Source of the DNA: Aquatica leii | Taxonomy: Eukaryota; Arthropoda; Insecta; Coleoptera; Lampyridae | DNA: 64,000 bases | Assembly: GCA_035610365.1 (NCBI GenBank) | Contig: CM069433.1 | Location: 192,518,760-192,582,759, forward strand | Direction of reading: 5' to 3' | Shown here: in pieces, positions 1-12,281 of the stretch | Numbering within the stretch: position 1 is the stretch's first letter | How the letters are laid out: each line of letters opens with the position of its first letter | Notes under the pieces: generated by a model | What the model was told of the DNA's origin: nothing | Database searches by the model: none | The model's input: the letters and a program-made list of their open reading frames with translations, nothing else | Program-made: the position numbers and the translations under genes

Positions 1-713
1 AAATACGTGCTTTAAATACATGCAATTTTAGTTAACTTAAAATAATAATTCAATGAGTGTAATTGTTAAGAATGGAGCTTTATAAACTAAGACGGTAATA
101 AAAAAAATTGCAGTTAAAAAATTAATGGTTTTAATACCATTATTTTAGAGTAAAAACTATTTTAACCTTTAACAAACATTTATGTTTAAAAAATGCAAGG
201 TACAGCTAATTACCCTAATGGATGTACAATAATCTTTAGTGCAAAATTCGTTTAAATATAAGAAATCCTACGATAAAAAGAAATTGTCAACAAAACAAAT
301 ATATTGTAGCTTAGCAATATTGTTACTTAAGAAAGTGATACTGTAGAAGAAAACAAAAAGTCAATTACAAAATTGAAGATGGTTAAGTGCTTTTGCTTAT
401 AATTAAATTTTAAATAAGTAATTTTTTCAACACATAAATATTTAACTATCGATGAATGCCAAAAGATAATTAGTCTCATGTTAATTGTCAGGACTAATCC
501 ATGTTAATAAATACTAACTTCTTGGTCTTAATTTCAGCAAATTTTAATAACTATTGTAAGGTTTCTAAACAGCTGATCCTTAACAACTCTTATAACACTG
601 CAAAAACAAAAGTCCGATAAGTTAGTGTTTTAATTAACGTTTTTTCATTCATGCAAATCCTTTTGCGCAATGCATTTACGCATTGCACATGCGTTTGTGG
701 CCATTTTTTCAAA
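1..713. other. AT-rich flank without a recognisable gene
   Basis: I see no gene or element ends in this stretch. The short open frames carry no family motif and have the base composition of random AT-rich DNA. Confidence 0.6.
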
Positions 714-717
714 GTCA

Positions 718-3657
718 TGTTACAAGCCCACTTGTAACTAAGGGGTGCCGGTAGCTCAGATGGGCATGGAAAATTTCCAAAGATAAAGAGCTTATCACCA
801 TTCGTCAATTCGTGCGGGTATGATAGCCACTATAAATTATTACAACCGGAATTAGTTCGATTATAAAACACCCTTGTAATATCTAAAAATCACTCACCCC
901 AAGATAACGTCCAACTTAGCCAAAGCGCTTGACAATTAATTTAGCCTAATTACGCATTAAGTGAATAGAAAAAGTCATCTGGGCACTAATGACTTGGGAG
1001 AAATAACGGAAATGCCACAATGGCGAAATTGCGCATTTTTAACGTTTTGACGATTAACTAAACGGTAGGCGTGTCGAAAGCACATAATACACAAGGTGAC
1101 TTAATATACCGGACGTTTCAAACGTAACAAATTCCCCCCCAGCAACATAAAAACCTGGGAGTGGACACTAGCTAAAATCAAGAATAGAAACTTAGGCATA
1201 CGGCAAAGAAAGAACCCTATAATCCAAAACCAACCCAAATACAATAACACCCAACACAAGAAGAAACGTAGATGAAAGAGGTTTTCCCAATTTGCTAAGC
1301 ATCACCAACCAAATGTGTCCAAAAGTTGCATGAAGCGGAATGATACTCCCAAGAACCAAAAACTTTAACCAACAGAAGAGAAGTGTCAGAACTGGTACTC
1401 GTTGAAAGTCGACAACAGTCGTTACGCTATAAAGCAAGAGAACAATGCAGTCCCATAGACCTCACTGACAGACAATACTAAGCAAACCAGAGAAAAAAAA
1501 GAAGAGATACAGGAAACAAAGAAGTTTAGACCACGGTCAAGGACAACGCCCTAAAATCCCTTGAAACCCCAGCTCACGGATACAAATCCAGCCCCAAATA
1601 TAAGTCCCAAAAGCTAACTAAGCTAAAGAAATAAAAAGAAAAAAAAAGTATCTAGATGTTGAATTGTGATACGCGGATTTAGAAAAAAAGTCAAAAAGAA
1701 AAACTAATGCAGTTGTGCCTCAAAAGTCGTCAACAGATGATATGAGATTCTTCCACCAAAAAACCAAACAGACCCTAAAGATCTAAGCAAAGAAAACCAA
1801 CGATGAAATCTCAAGCAAAAAGAAGATTTTGATTAAAAGTCGACACAAGTCGGACTACCTAAAAGGCAGAGAAAAAAATCAGTAATCCAAGAATCACAAC
1901 AACAAAGTCACCAAAAAGCTTAACACTAAATGAGTGCCAATCCAAAAGAAATCCAAGCCACGTAACCCAAAACAAAACCAAAGAAAGAAAGAAAAAGAAA
2001 TAAGAGCCAATACAGAACAGAAACCTTCACTTGCCAATTGACCATCGTGAGTCAGTGCTCGTTGTGTTGGAATGTCACGTTGGAACGTAAATGCCGAAGA
2101 ACGGATTAGAATATTCTAAGAGCAAAAAAAATCCAAAGAAGAGAAATATCCTAACGGTGACTGACAACATCAAAAATGCCGACTAAGCGAAAGTACAGAG
2201 TACCAGAAGCAACGTTGCAGTCTATCCCAACCTTCAATCCAAGCACAATAAGACAAAAACCCACTAAACCCAATAAAGCGAGAGAAGTAACTGAGAAAGA
2301 AAAGAAAAAAAAAACACAGCTGCAGTGAACACTACAGAAAGAAGTTACTAAAAAGAAAAAAAAAGAAAATGTTTAAGCAACAACCCAAGATTAAAAAAAA
2401 GCAAAAGAGGTAATTGTTCTAAAGGCAAACCTTCAAAAGCAAAAGAAAAAAAAGAAAAAATCAAAAGTAAGGAAGACAAGAAAGGAAGAAAAGAGACAGA
2501 CGGAGAAAGATAAGACAAGATGTAAGTGTCTGATTCGTGCTTCTCTCCATAGAAGTAACAAAAAGGAGTGACCAACCTTTCAATGCCCAACCAACCGCCC
2601 TATGAGGCGAATCAATTGCTGCCCCAAATTGGAAAGTATACTTCAAGACTTTAATGCCGACGAGCGGAATAGAATTCTCTCTTCTGCTTTTGGATTTTGT
2701 TTTTTTCTTTTCTTGAGTTTTCTATTCCGCTCGTCGGCATTAGTGTCCTGAAGTATACTTTCAAATTTGGGGCAGCAATTGGTACACCTTAGTTCTCTAA
2801 TTAACTGATATCTTTTCTCTTTCTTTCTTCTTCTTCCTCCTGAAGGTTTACCCTATTGGGCGGTTGGTGGGGCACCGTAGGGTGGTCTCTATTTTCGTTC
2901 TTTTACGGGGTGAAGAACGAATCAGGCATTAACATCAAGCCTTATCTTTCTCCGTCTTTCTTTTAAGATTATCTTTGTGGTTCGCCTCATAGGGCGGTTG
3001 GTTGGGCATTGAAGGGTTGGTCACTCCCTTCTGTTTCTTCTACGGAGAGAAGAACGAATCAGGCGCTTACATCTTGTCTTATCTTTCTCCGTCTGTCTCT
3101 GTTCTTCCTTTTTGGTCTTCCTTACTTTTCTTTCTTTCCTTTTGTTTTTGAAGGTTTGCCTTTAGAACAATTACCTCTTTTGCTTTTTTTCTTTTATCCT
3201 GGGTTGTTGCTTAAACACTTTCTTTTTTTTGTGTTTATGTATGCAAATAAATTAACTTTACGGTGCGTTGCAGAATTGCGGTTACAACTTTCAAACCGCT
3301 ATTTCTGTGTTTCTATCTTTTGATTTTTATATAAATTGTCAGATTAACGAAGCTGCATTGTTGTACTGCGTGTTGCTCACCCACTAGGGGTGCACTATTA
3401 CTGAATATTTTGTGATATTACTATTTACGCCTTCTGTGATAATAATCCTACGCTGTGTTATTGTTTATGTGTTGATTTTTATTCTTCTACGCTTTGTGGT
3501 AGATTTAAGACGGAATCTATCTTCTTACCTCTCCTTTCTCCGTTTTTGGCGCCCATTTTACTTTAGCATTGTAATCAAACCACTCGAAGTCTGCAATCCT
3601 CTCTACGACAACCACCTGAGCTACCGGCACCCCTTAGTTAGAAGTGGGCTTGTAACA
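718..3657. mobile_element. 2.94-kb TG...CA element with 42-bp inverted ends and 4-bp target duplication
   Basis: The left end begins TGTTACAAGCCCACTT and the right end is its inverted copy. The match runs for about 42 bp with one mismatch and includes the block GGGGTGCCGGTAGCTCAG on the left. GTCA flanks both sides (714-717 and 3658-3661), which fits a 4-bp target-site duplication. TG...CA ends with a 4-bp duplication are typical of LTR-type integration, so this may be a long solo LTR or a non-autonomous LTR relative. The extended inverted ends and internal palindromes would also suit a foldback element. No protein family can be recognised inside. The right ~250 bp resembles 31240-31470. Boundaries are firm; class is uncertain. 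Confidence 0.7.
2361..3232. repeat. Large interrupted inverted repeat within the TG...CA element
   Basis: The stretch at about 2361-2612 reappears as its reverse complement at about 2981-3232. Shared blocks include TTTAAGCAACAACCCA, GAGGTAATTGTTCTAAAGGC and CCAACCAACCGCCCTATGAG. A second, inner pair lies at about 2617-2682 and 2727-2783 (core GCCGACGAGCGGAATAGAA). Between them, 2856-2955 is a diverged direct copy of about 2990-3110, both reading cggttggt...gaacgaatcaggc...ttatctttctccgtct. The region is strongly purine-rich on the left arm and pyrimidine-rich on the right, so open frames on the two strands mirror each other and are not evidence of coding. Confidence 0.8.
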
Positions 3658-3661
3658 GTCA

Positions 3662-6550
3662 TTTTTAGACGGCGTTAAAGTGTTAAACAGACTGAATGAC
3701 TATACTCATAAACCAGCTCTCCCCGGTTTTTTGGTAACGGCAATTCTCCAATATACAAAAATCTAACTAACGACAACTTGTTAGCGCGTTGCTTAGGAAG
3801 ATTTACCCAAAACAACAACGAAAGCGTGAACTCTCACATATGGTCGCTTGGTTCAAAGCAGGCATTTAGTGAAGCAAAGACATTTGAAATCGCATCCTAC
3901 AATGCAGCAGGAATTTTTACTTGAGTGTACTTCAAATCATGCACATCATGAATTTGGTAATTGAACCAAGTGCTGTTGCAATGTGCTAAGCCGTGGACAA
4001 TAAGCGAATTTCAATCGGTGAGGATCAAACATTTGAGGCTTCGAAATAAGGTGGGATTCAGCGAAAAACGATGCAAATAGCACTTAAAAAAGCTTTGCAT
4101 CAGAAAGAAAGTGCATTGTACGAGTAGTAACGGTAAAACATGAAAATTGATAAACTTCACATGAAAAACAATACTGAAACTTTAAACGCGGATTTTTCGA
4201 AACAATGTTTTTCAAAACGGTGTACACGATATGTTCGTATGTGATTACTGAATCGAGTTTAAGTTTAGTACACAAGTATAGCCGTGACGGACGATTTCGT
4301 GAGTGCGTTTTCTGGTACAATGTATAGTAATTATAATAATACCCATTTTTGTTCACCGATCAATCGCGCACGAAAACATGAGCCGACGCGAAAAAGAATG
4401 AATGTGAATATTTTAATATTCCTTGATCAAAATTTTTTATACTCTTTCCTTAGGATTTACATAAAAACTTTAAAAAAAAATTACTAATATTGCATTTGTA
4501 GTTTTTCCGAAATAAATTTCCAAGAATTAGTTTCTTTAGACGCCGCTTACAGTAGGGTAACTCCTGAAATGGTAGACACAAAAAAACAGATATGGCATTA
4601 CCACTTGATCCATTTGAATAAAATTTTAATCATTTACTATCTCTGAGTAGTTAAACTTTTCTGTCAAGTTTGATCACAAGATTCCTACTCCTTGATGTCG
4701 CAATTTCTATGCCATGAAGTATATTTGTGAGTTTCAATATTGATCCCAATTTATTTATAAAAATATTATGGCGTTCAAAATTACGTTCAGTAGTTTTCAA
4801 ATTAAAATATAAAATTTTTAAAGTATGATGGAATTCTTTCGACCCTAATTAAGTGTCTATTGTATCATTTTGTTTTTATTATAAATAAATTTATGCGAGC
4901 CAGCTTGGTGCATTTATTTGAATTATGATTTGTGAAATTATATTTTTTTGTTTTGCTTGCATTTTTTTAATACGTTACAAATGAAATTAGTCAAACACAA
5001 TGCATAGCGTTGCCTAATCGCAAATAAACATACAATGTATGGTATTATTTGTCAGTCGTAGAAAAAAATATTTCTAGCATTGGTACACTGCAATGTAACA
5101 TTTCAAAAAAAATTATATTGTCACTTATTAACAGAAAGATTAATTAAATTAACAAAAATTCATAACAAGCATTTAAAAAATCTTGCATTCGAAATTGGCG
5201 TACTTCATTTAATTTTCAACGCAACTTGAAAGCAAATACTTTTATCTGAAAAGTTTTTGTCAAACTACCAAAACAACTGTAAAGTTTTGACAAACAAAGC
5301 TTTTAAAGTCATTAAAAAATAACATTTTGCGTGACATAAAATAATAAATATTGCAACCAACAAATACAAAATTCAATGAACAAACAACAAGATTTTATAT
5401 TCAAATTAAAAGATAGGAAACCAACGAGTAAAAACTCACAGGGTGCATGAGCAATAAAAAGTTTTTCCTTGAAAATTTTCTCAGTTAATAACTTTTGATT
5501 TATTATAACAATTTTTATCTAAAATATGTAGCTATATTCCAACAATTTAAGCAGTCTTAATTTTAAATGTTTAACTTAATCTTATTGCACGAGTTTTTGG
5601 ATTTGTTAGAAATTTTGTAAAGTTTGTATTTGTTCTAGAACTTTATTTAAAAAAGAAACATAATAAGTTTGTAAATTAAAAATGTTTAATACATCTAATA
5701 AATACTGCACATGATGTAGTAAATAAGATAAAATATTTTCAAACTGATATTTTTAGCGACAATAAACTAAGTAATATAAAGTATCTTTAATATCAATCTG
5801 TCAATTGATTTTGTCTTTACGCAAGTTTGGAGAAAGTTAGTAAAACGTCAATAACACTTAAAATGAGTGACGACTTTAATATTTCTATTTGCTGATCTGA
5901 TCGGTAAGTATCGCAGTTAAATTTACATGAAAATTTAACGCAAACTAAACCGTATACATTCAGGAAAGATTTAAATTCCCCATGTGTAATATGCAATTAA
6001 GTAATTTGCTCAAAGACGTATTTAGCATTTAACCCAAACAGTTTTTCTCTTTTTCTAAAGAATACGTCACAACCTATAATAAAACAAATACCAATTTTCT
6101 AAATGCTTAAAAGACAAATTTGTATTTAAATTGCAAAAGTTAAATTCGTTTCTGGACAATGTTGCAATTTTCATAATTCGTTCTTGATTACGTAAAGTTT
6201 AATTAGATTGGCGCAGATAAGGGATGTATGTTTGAGATCAAATTGTAATTGCAACTAAACCAAGGTTTTTTGTACTTTTAATAAACGACCGTCTGGTCTA
6301 TGTAAAAATTTAATTAACTAATTATTTACTTTAAATATAAAATATACGGTGAATACGTAATTAATATTTTAAATGAGATTGAGCGTTTTTACTAAATTAC
6401 TTTTAAACTCGTTTTATTAGATTCAGTAATTAACACAAATAAAATTTGCTAAATCTAAAAAGAAAAATCATTTTTATTAAATTATCTGTCACTTAGTGAC
6501 ATTAGGAGTGTTACACTCAGAAGGAATAATTTCTTCTACTTGATTTGATG
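3662..6550. other. Gene-free AT-rich stretch
   Basis: No recognisable gene or element ends. The short frames near 4084-4487 carry no known motif. The rest is AT-rich sequence without visible tandem structure. Confidence 0.55.
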
Positions 6551-6576
6551 TCAATTGTTTATTTTTTATAATTTTT

Positions 6577-6866
6577 TTGCAAAAACAAAATTTTATTTCT
6601 TTGCCTACGTCTACTAGTGTTAAGCGTAACAAAATGCCTCGAGTTCTAAGACGTCAAAATTATCACCATGCTAGCGACTTTGACAGGAGTAGAATTGTTG
6701 CCTATCAAGATGTTGATTTATCCTGTCGCAAAATTGGCCGCCGGTTAATTGTACTGCAATGACGGTAATGCGTGTGTAAACAGAAGAAAGTAGAAGAACA
6801 CGAAGAAGACTAACTGGTCAACTGACACGTTCGGCATAATGTCTTCAGCGACGAATCGCTGCCTTT
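6577..6866 (+). pseudogene. Tc1/Tc3-like transposase N-terminal fragment
   Basis: An open frame of about 61 codons contains PRVLRRQNYHHASDFDRSRI followed by VAYQDVDLSCRKIGRR. This matches the N-terminal helix-turn-helix DNA-binding region of Tc1/Tc3-type transposases from insects, where an opening of the RQNYQHASEFDRGRIVAYRD type is common. Translation stops after VLQ. Weak similarity then seems to continue in shifted frames to the point where a solo LTR starts at 6867. The catalytic DDE domain is not found nearby, so this is a dead 5' fragment. The frame opens upstream of the natural start; the likely original start is the Met of MPRVLRR (6634). Confidence 0.65.
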
Positions 6867-8341
6867 TGTTACAAGCTTTAGGTTTTACGAACCTTGCACG
6901 GCCAACTCATATAGTCGGAAGTAGGGGAGGTTCATAGGAAGTATGCTTAAGGGCGCCAGAGCTGATCTAAGATAACACTTCTGCCTAGCTCACGACAGAC
7001 GGTCCAAACTTGTAACACAATTGGAGGTTCGTAATCCTTATTACTCTGATGGTCGAGTAGCCAAAGTTTGTTATTAGATAACGACGATCAAAAGAGAAAG
7101 GTATGTTGCCATAAAAGAAAGAATAACCAAGATAACAACTTTAATTTAGAATCGTCGATGATTATCACAGATATATCGAATTTTCAGTACAGGAATGCCA
7201 GTAGTATCGGCAACACACAATACATAAGTAAGTTACGTTGAAATGAACAGCGAAGAATAGTTTGTAGTAAATATTGTTTGTACACAGTATGCGAAACACA
7301 CAAAGTAATTAATAATACGACATTACTGATAATAAAACAGTGATAATAATTACTGAATTAATACTAAACTTTCGTAATAATTATTGGTTGTACACAGCAT
7401 GCGAAAAATACAAAATACTAATGCTCTACCTTAATGGTAATAAAACAATGTTAGCAATTACGGAATTAACATTAGCTACAGTTTCGTGAGCGACCTTACT
7501 GACAGCGAACAAATAAATAAATCAACTTTACCCCCAATACAGTAACTCCTACTTGGTCGAAGAAAGCGCTTTTCCCGGCAAGTGAGCCTGAAATCAATTT
7601 GAGTCGCAAATCGTGTCAAACCAATGCCTCACGAAATCAAGATCTACAAAAATGGTTACTTAATGTTAAAGAAAGTACATATAATATAACCCGGTTGTCG
7701 AATGCTGTTGTACACCTTCGAAGACAGTTGGTTTCGCAGGTGTTTGCCGCATGAGTAAAATCTCGCAGAAATGTGATTGTCATCGGTTTATTTAGTTTTA
7801 ACCGTAGGCCTTATAGATAGTTATAATCGTCCCATAAAAGTATTTGTCGATGTTAATCCCTCATAATTCGGTATCGACTAGAAACATGTGCCAGATCGTG
7901 GTGGAACGGCCGGTGACGACTCGAATGCTTTACGATCGTAATGAAATTATAATTTTCCCTTGTAGATTTTAAATTACGACAAGAATACCCATATTTAGGA
8001 GGTAGCACATGGCGCTAACGAAAAGACATAAAAATTACCTTTAATCAAAGAAAGAACAAAAGCCACTTACCCTGCGTGGAATAAATTAGTTAATTAAGAA
8101 GACTTCTATTACCTATCGTGTCCCAACACGTGGATGTTTTGAGAAAACGATTTTTAATTCACGCAGACATAGGTTATAACATGAACGATGTTAAAATCAA
8201 AATGCCCGTATCTCACCGGATATCGTCTACTCAATACGAAGAGACCAACGAGCCCGATAGATGGCGTCGAGAAATAGAAAAGTAATTTTTAATGAAACCA
8301 ATATACAGGGTAGTGCATTATTTAAATTTATGCACGTAACA
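6867..8341 (+). mobile_element. Solo LTR (copy A), about 1.48 kb, CTTT target duplication
   Basis: It begins TGTTACAAGCTTTAGG and ends TGCACGTAACA, with CTTT at 6863-6866 and 8342-8345. It is a diverged copy of the repeats at 53688-54880 (reverse) and 61887-63283. Shared blocks include TTGCACGGCCAACTC, the tract AGGGCGCCAGAGCT (also in copy C) and TTAATCCCTCAT (also in copy B). Three copies with TG...CA ends and exact 4-bp flanking repeats indicate LTRs of one Ty3/Gypsy-type family left as solo elements. No coding region is expected. The left flank is a Tc1-like fragment and the right flank a minus-strand Gypsy fragment, so the insertion may mark an older junction. Confidence 0.8.
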
Positions 8342-8345
8342 CTTT

Positions 8346-8790
8346 TCTGAATAACTTCTTATGTAATGTCGGCTACCAGTACTTGATGGTCGAGTACTTC
8401 ATTTCCCAAAGCAATGATTATTTTTACTTGTCCGTAAGTAGGTATTTCTTCGCCAGTCGCCATTCGTAGTCGCGCTATTACTAACAATGTCTTTTTATTT
8501 TCTAATAACATGTCAAGACAAATGATGATCTTCGTCGGTTTTCTATCGACCAGTAACCGCGCACTTTATCCATTGATCAAGGTAAATGCTGTGCAATTGT
8601 TTTAAGACGATGCAATTCCAATGGTTATTTTCGGTGCATGACTAGATAAGATTAACTTTTGTTTGTTTTGATCAACTTTGGGGCGTTCTTTTTCTATTCT
8701 TCTTAGGTTTAGTACGGTGTCGTCGTACATGGTACACTGCCTAAGCGACTACCGGCACTACACTATGAATGGCGTCTCGTGGACCGTGCA
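8346..8790 (-). mobile_element. Ty3/Gypsy fossil fragment, nucleocapsid/protease region
   Basis: Read on the minus strand, this stretch is homologous at DNA level to 20770-21105 of the plus-strand Gypsy fossil. Shared blocks include GTACTCGACCATCAAGTACT, TGGTAG and GAAGAAATAC. In that element the segment lies between the gag zinc-knuckle region and the protease. The fragment is old, heavily broken and non-functional. Confidence 0.65.
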
Positions 8791-9427
8791 AACAAGCCAC
8801 TCCACCGACTTGACCACGACGTTATTGAATTGCGTACATACGTTCCATTTGTAAATAATAACATGTATTTAATAACTCGTAAATAAAAAACCACCATAAA
8901 CTATTTAAGCCATGTTGGTAAGAGTCAAAGATCATCTTGGTCAACTTATCAATGATGCCGCCTACAGATTTAGGATCGTGGCACAATGCACCACGTGGAA
9001 GATAAGAACGCATTGATCTTGTAATAGCATTATTCAGGGGAACGGAATTTATGCGTTTGAAAGTAGTGATTCTCTTAAGGATAGGCGCAGGGTTAGAGGT
9101 ATTGACGATTAATTCAAATCGTATCAGTCGATGGTTACTTTCTATCACCTCAGGAATGACTCACCAGTCTGTTATTTTCCTCGCTAAACAAGGGGACGTT
9201 AAAGTTACATCAATGTTTGTGGAGCTTAAAAAAGGGTTAGTGAGGTTTGTTGACAACACAGAGATACGTTCACCCAACAAGTTCTCCACACATCGCTCCC
9301 GTTGGGAGTGCCAAAGCGGCGATTTCGATTGAAGTCACCTGCTATGATAGGAGGAGGAGGAGGATTCACACCCACCTAACCACCCGAATTCGCTTAGTTC
9401 AAGTTCGCCAAGCGTCACTTAAAGGTC

Positions 9428-9760
9428 TTGATCTTGGGTGAATGGCAGCGGCTGTGGGACACTTCCCATAAAGGGCGTAATGCCTATTCTCTTATCCCGG
9501 ATATCCTTACCTGGGTCAGAATGCCCCACGTACCTGGACGAGAGGCCGTCCAAATCCTGTCTTCACACAGGTGTCCGTCGTGTGGCGTTCCTGACACTCC
9601 GGCGCATCGGATTCTCGCTTGTCGCGAGTTCGATGGAGAACGGAGTGCCCTACTAAACATTCTTAACCCATTTCCCGATTCCCCTCAGGCCATCCTAGCA
9701 CTGGTGCCTGATGTCAACATTTATAGACCATTCGCTAAGAGAGATCAGAGCTTACAATAA
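9428..9760 (+). pseudogene. LINE ORF2 C-terminal fragment (R1/Jockey-like) with CCHC finger
   Basis: The 110-codon frame starts LGEWQRLWDTSHKGR and contains RCPSCGVPDTPAHRILAC, with Cys49, Cys52, His60 and Cys65. The EWQ-x-x-WD-x-S-x-KGR motif followed by a C-terminal CCHC zinc finger is typical of the end of ORF2 in R1/Jockey-group non-LTR retrotransposons, after the reverse transcriptase. Such proteins reverse-transcribe LINE RNA at the nicked target site. Only this tail is visible in frame; fragments upstream (about 9050-9430) may belong to the same copy. The first Met is internal to the original protein. The copy is 5'-truncated and not functional. Confidence 0.7.
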
Positions 9761-10225
9761 GAATTAAGGTTTTATTTTGCTAACAAATTTTCATGGTATT
9801 GTTTATTTTTCGAAGTACGCTATGGCGAAGTAGGAATTTAGTTTTTATAATTATTAACAGCACGTATTTTAATTTAGAGTCATTTATTTTCAGTATTTTA
9901 TTTTGAATAACACTTTTAGTTTATTTTTCGCCGTAGCTACTTAACTAATCTGCCTTTCTTATTTCCTTCACAATTTCTAAGTCCTTTTCATACCTTCTTG
10001 GTTTTATGCCCTAGAAGCGAGGATAAGCCGAAAGGCAGGTGCCTCGCTGAAACGCGTGCTCTCAAAGTACGTACCGTTACCCTAGCCCATCCAACTGTCT
10101 TAACGAGACTTATCCCTTCAATGAAACATCTTCTTTCTTACCTATCCCATTTGTGGCGAACTTGTACCAAGCAAGTTCGGGTGGTTTGGTGGGTCCACAT
10201 CCTCCTCCTCCTCCTCCTCCTCCTC
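9761..10225 (+). repeat. Probable LINE 3' untranslated region ending in a CCT microsatellite
   Basis: After the LINE frame stops there is about 440 bp of non-coding sequence. It contains AAGCGAGGATAAGCCGAAAG and GTTCGGGTGGTTTGGTGGGT, then eight CCT units at 10201-10224. Many LINEs end in a short repeat array where target-primed reverse transcription starts. A shorter GGA array lies at about 9350-9364. The assignment to the LINE rests on position. Confidence 0.5.
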
Positions 10226-10266
10226 GCGACATATATAGTATAGAATGATTTAGGATATGTTACGAG

Positions 10267-10350
10267 AAAAAAGAATTGCCTAGTTAGACGAGTCGGATGG
10301 CCTGTGTATCAGGTTTAATAATTTCCTATGTAGGTACTACATAGGAACAG
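10267..10350. repeat. Short perfect hairpin
   Basis: TTCCTATGTAG and its reverse complement CTACATAGGAA are separated by three bases near 10321-10346. It is a small, perfect stem with no clear role. It lies just beyond the LINE reverse-transcriptase remnant. Confidence 0.5.
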
Positions 10351-10985
10351 TGTTTAACAAAGATCAATTTATGAGCAAAATACCGAGGTACTTAAACTCG
10401 AAAACCCTTCGAACTGAAATGCTGTTGAGTGGAAGGAGGAAACAAAAACCATGTATTTGATCTTGCCAACTGAGACAGTCAACTTGTTGTTGACAGCCCA
10501 GCGAGCTGGAATGTCCAGGCACTGTAGTGATTTTACCTTTAGGTCGCGTCTGTTGTCTGCGGAAACTGTAATAGTAATATCGTCCGCGTAAGCAAAAATG
10601 TGAGTTATCGGGTAAGTCCTGTTCTAGTAGAGAATCCACAACTACGTTCCACAAAGTCGGCCTGAAAACCGATCCTCGTATGCATCTTTTCGTTAGTCGT
10701 TTTGTCTAGAAAGAACCAGAAACGTTCGTGGAATACGTAATCGAGCCACTTGATAAATAACTGCGAATGACGGCGGCTGAAGGTACTCTCTTAACCACGA
10801 GAACTTTAATTATTGATGGCCACCATACGTTATTGAACGCTCTTGAAATGTCTATAAAAATGCATAGTCTGTACTTGGAGACGTTTGTTTATACTTTCAT
10901 AATTAATGTACGAATGGCGTCTGTCGTCCATTTGCCGGGAACGAAGCCGTACTGGCTGGGATGGAATAATCTTTGTGGAGGAATG
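10330..10985 (-). pseudogene. LINE reverse-transcriptase fragment, minus strand
   Basis: On the minus strand the fragments read in order: a block like GFVPGKxTTDAI near 10950, IFIDISRAFNNVWWP near 10850-10890, a stretch with RLTK, then PTLWNVVVDSLLEQDLPDN (10600-10655), remains of a YADD-like box, and VFEFKYLGILL (about 10367-10400). These are the finger, palm (D at FIDIS, YADD) and thumb-side motifs of a non-LTR reverse transcriptase, close to the R1/Jockey group. Several frame changes separate the blocks, so it is a dead copy. Its orientation is opposite to the LINE tail at 9428-9760; they may be two copies or one rearranged copy. Confidence 0.65.
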
Positions 10986-11009
10986 ATGTAGGTGTATGAG
11001 ACACTGATC

Positions 11010-11420
11010 AACCTGATACGCCTTTGCATAAAGTCTACAGTGTTCACGTTCAACGGATCTTATTACAAACAGACAAACGGCGTAGCAATGGGGTTCTTCC
11101 TGCTCCCAGTAGTAACCTTTGAGAGTGATACTTTTGTAGTGTGGTTCTATGGCGATTAAATTCATGAGTTAATGGTGCACCTCAATAACCAACATTCAAA
11201 GGTTTAGTTTACTATGGAAGTGGAAACAACGGGAGCATGCCATTTTTAGATGTCCATGTACAGGAAACCAACACACACGGACAAGTATCTAACCGCGCAA
11301 TCACACCACCATTCGATGCAGAAACTAGGAGTGCTCCACATCTTGGTGAAGAGAAAAAAGTCATATGTGAACCAGACCTTGGAAAGATGTCAACCTTGTT
11401 CCCAAAAGCCACTCCTCTTT
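11010..11420 (+). mobile_element. Penelope-like element fragment, reverse-transcriptase region
   Basis: Plus-strand fragments resemble the palm of Penelope-like reverse transcriptases: FTFNGSYYKQTNGVAMG (near 11050-11100), then a block like HLNNQHSKV-x-FTMEVETTG (about 11180-11235), then FLDVHVQETNTHGQ (11242-11283). In intact relatives these correspond to QTDGVAMGSPLSP, the strand after YVDD, and FLDV. The pieces lie in different frames and the copy is broken. Similarity fades after about 11300. Confidence 0.6.
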
Positions 11421-11689
11421 CCTTAATGATTCTTCACGCTATTTCTTCTATACTTTCTTGTGTCTACATTAGTCTTTCTACAACACAGCGGAATCTTGGG
11501 GCAATTCTTGTTTTACTGCTTCAAAGTGCAAGACATGCGCAAAAACGTTATGTAACGTGTTAGGTCCAGCTAGCCGTAGATTCAACTGCTTTTCCTTGTT
11601 TTCAATTGTGTCAACAAAAGCCTATATAGCCAATTGTTACAAACAACTATCTGGGGCCGTGTCAATCTGACGATGTCAACCTCAAACTC

Positions 11690-12030
11690 TTGACAGCTCC
11701 CCGCAACTTTCAGAACGTGGTTTTTTTATTAGAACTCGATATTCTTGTTGCAGATGAGGATCACCATATTTCATTTCTGAAAGTAAAATTAACAAATCGT
11801 AATTTTCTTGATGATGACCAGAAACAATTTGCAAGATTTCAAACGCTTCTCCACGTAAGGCCGCTATTAGGAACGTTGCTGTCTGCTTGTTGCTCCAACC
11901 ATTAACTGTAGCTGCGACTTCAAACTGCTTGTAGTATGTTCACCAAGGAGCTTTTTTATCGAAATTTGGAGGCACAAGTTTAAACTTATGAGTGATTCCT
12001 TTTTGATATTTCATTAGTAACTCTAAGCAT
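11690..12030 (-). mobile_element. Ty3/Gypsy fossil fragment, gag region, minus strand
   Basis: The reverse complement contains the gag block encoding the conserved VPPNFD...W...YYKQFE...NGWSNKQ motif, as also found at 13300-13520 (+) and 20180-20340 (+). It belongs to the same Gypsy family and is heavily broken. With the plus-strand gag fragment at 13300 it brackets a Penelope-like copy in an inverted arrangement. Confidence 0.65.
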
Positions 12031-12281
12031 TTTTTTGCCTAATTCTTGTCAAATTTTTCGCAAATTTCTTTTCTTAAACTTAAAATACGTGTCCGCGACT
12101 TTTAAATCACAAAATTTTTTTGTAGCCATTATTCGTACACTTATTAATTTTTTATAGCACTATCATTTAATTTCAAACGAGCTTTTATTATTAAGCACTG
12201 ATAAAACAATTCAATAAACTAAAAAATACTAGTTTTTATGACTACAAAACCCACGCAAATGCGATAATCGCACCGACAATA

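Noticed and set aside
2348-3323. Overlapping open frames on both strands with similar Phe/Leu-rich proteins
   Set aside because: They are translations of the two arms of one inverted repeat with purine/pyrimidine bias, not genes.
3412-4487. Small host genes in the frames around 3412-3678 and 4084-4487
   Set aside because: No known motif and low-complexity AT-driven composition; the first also overlaps the end of the TG...CA element.
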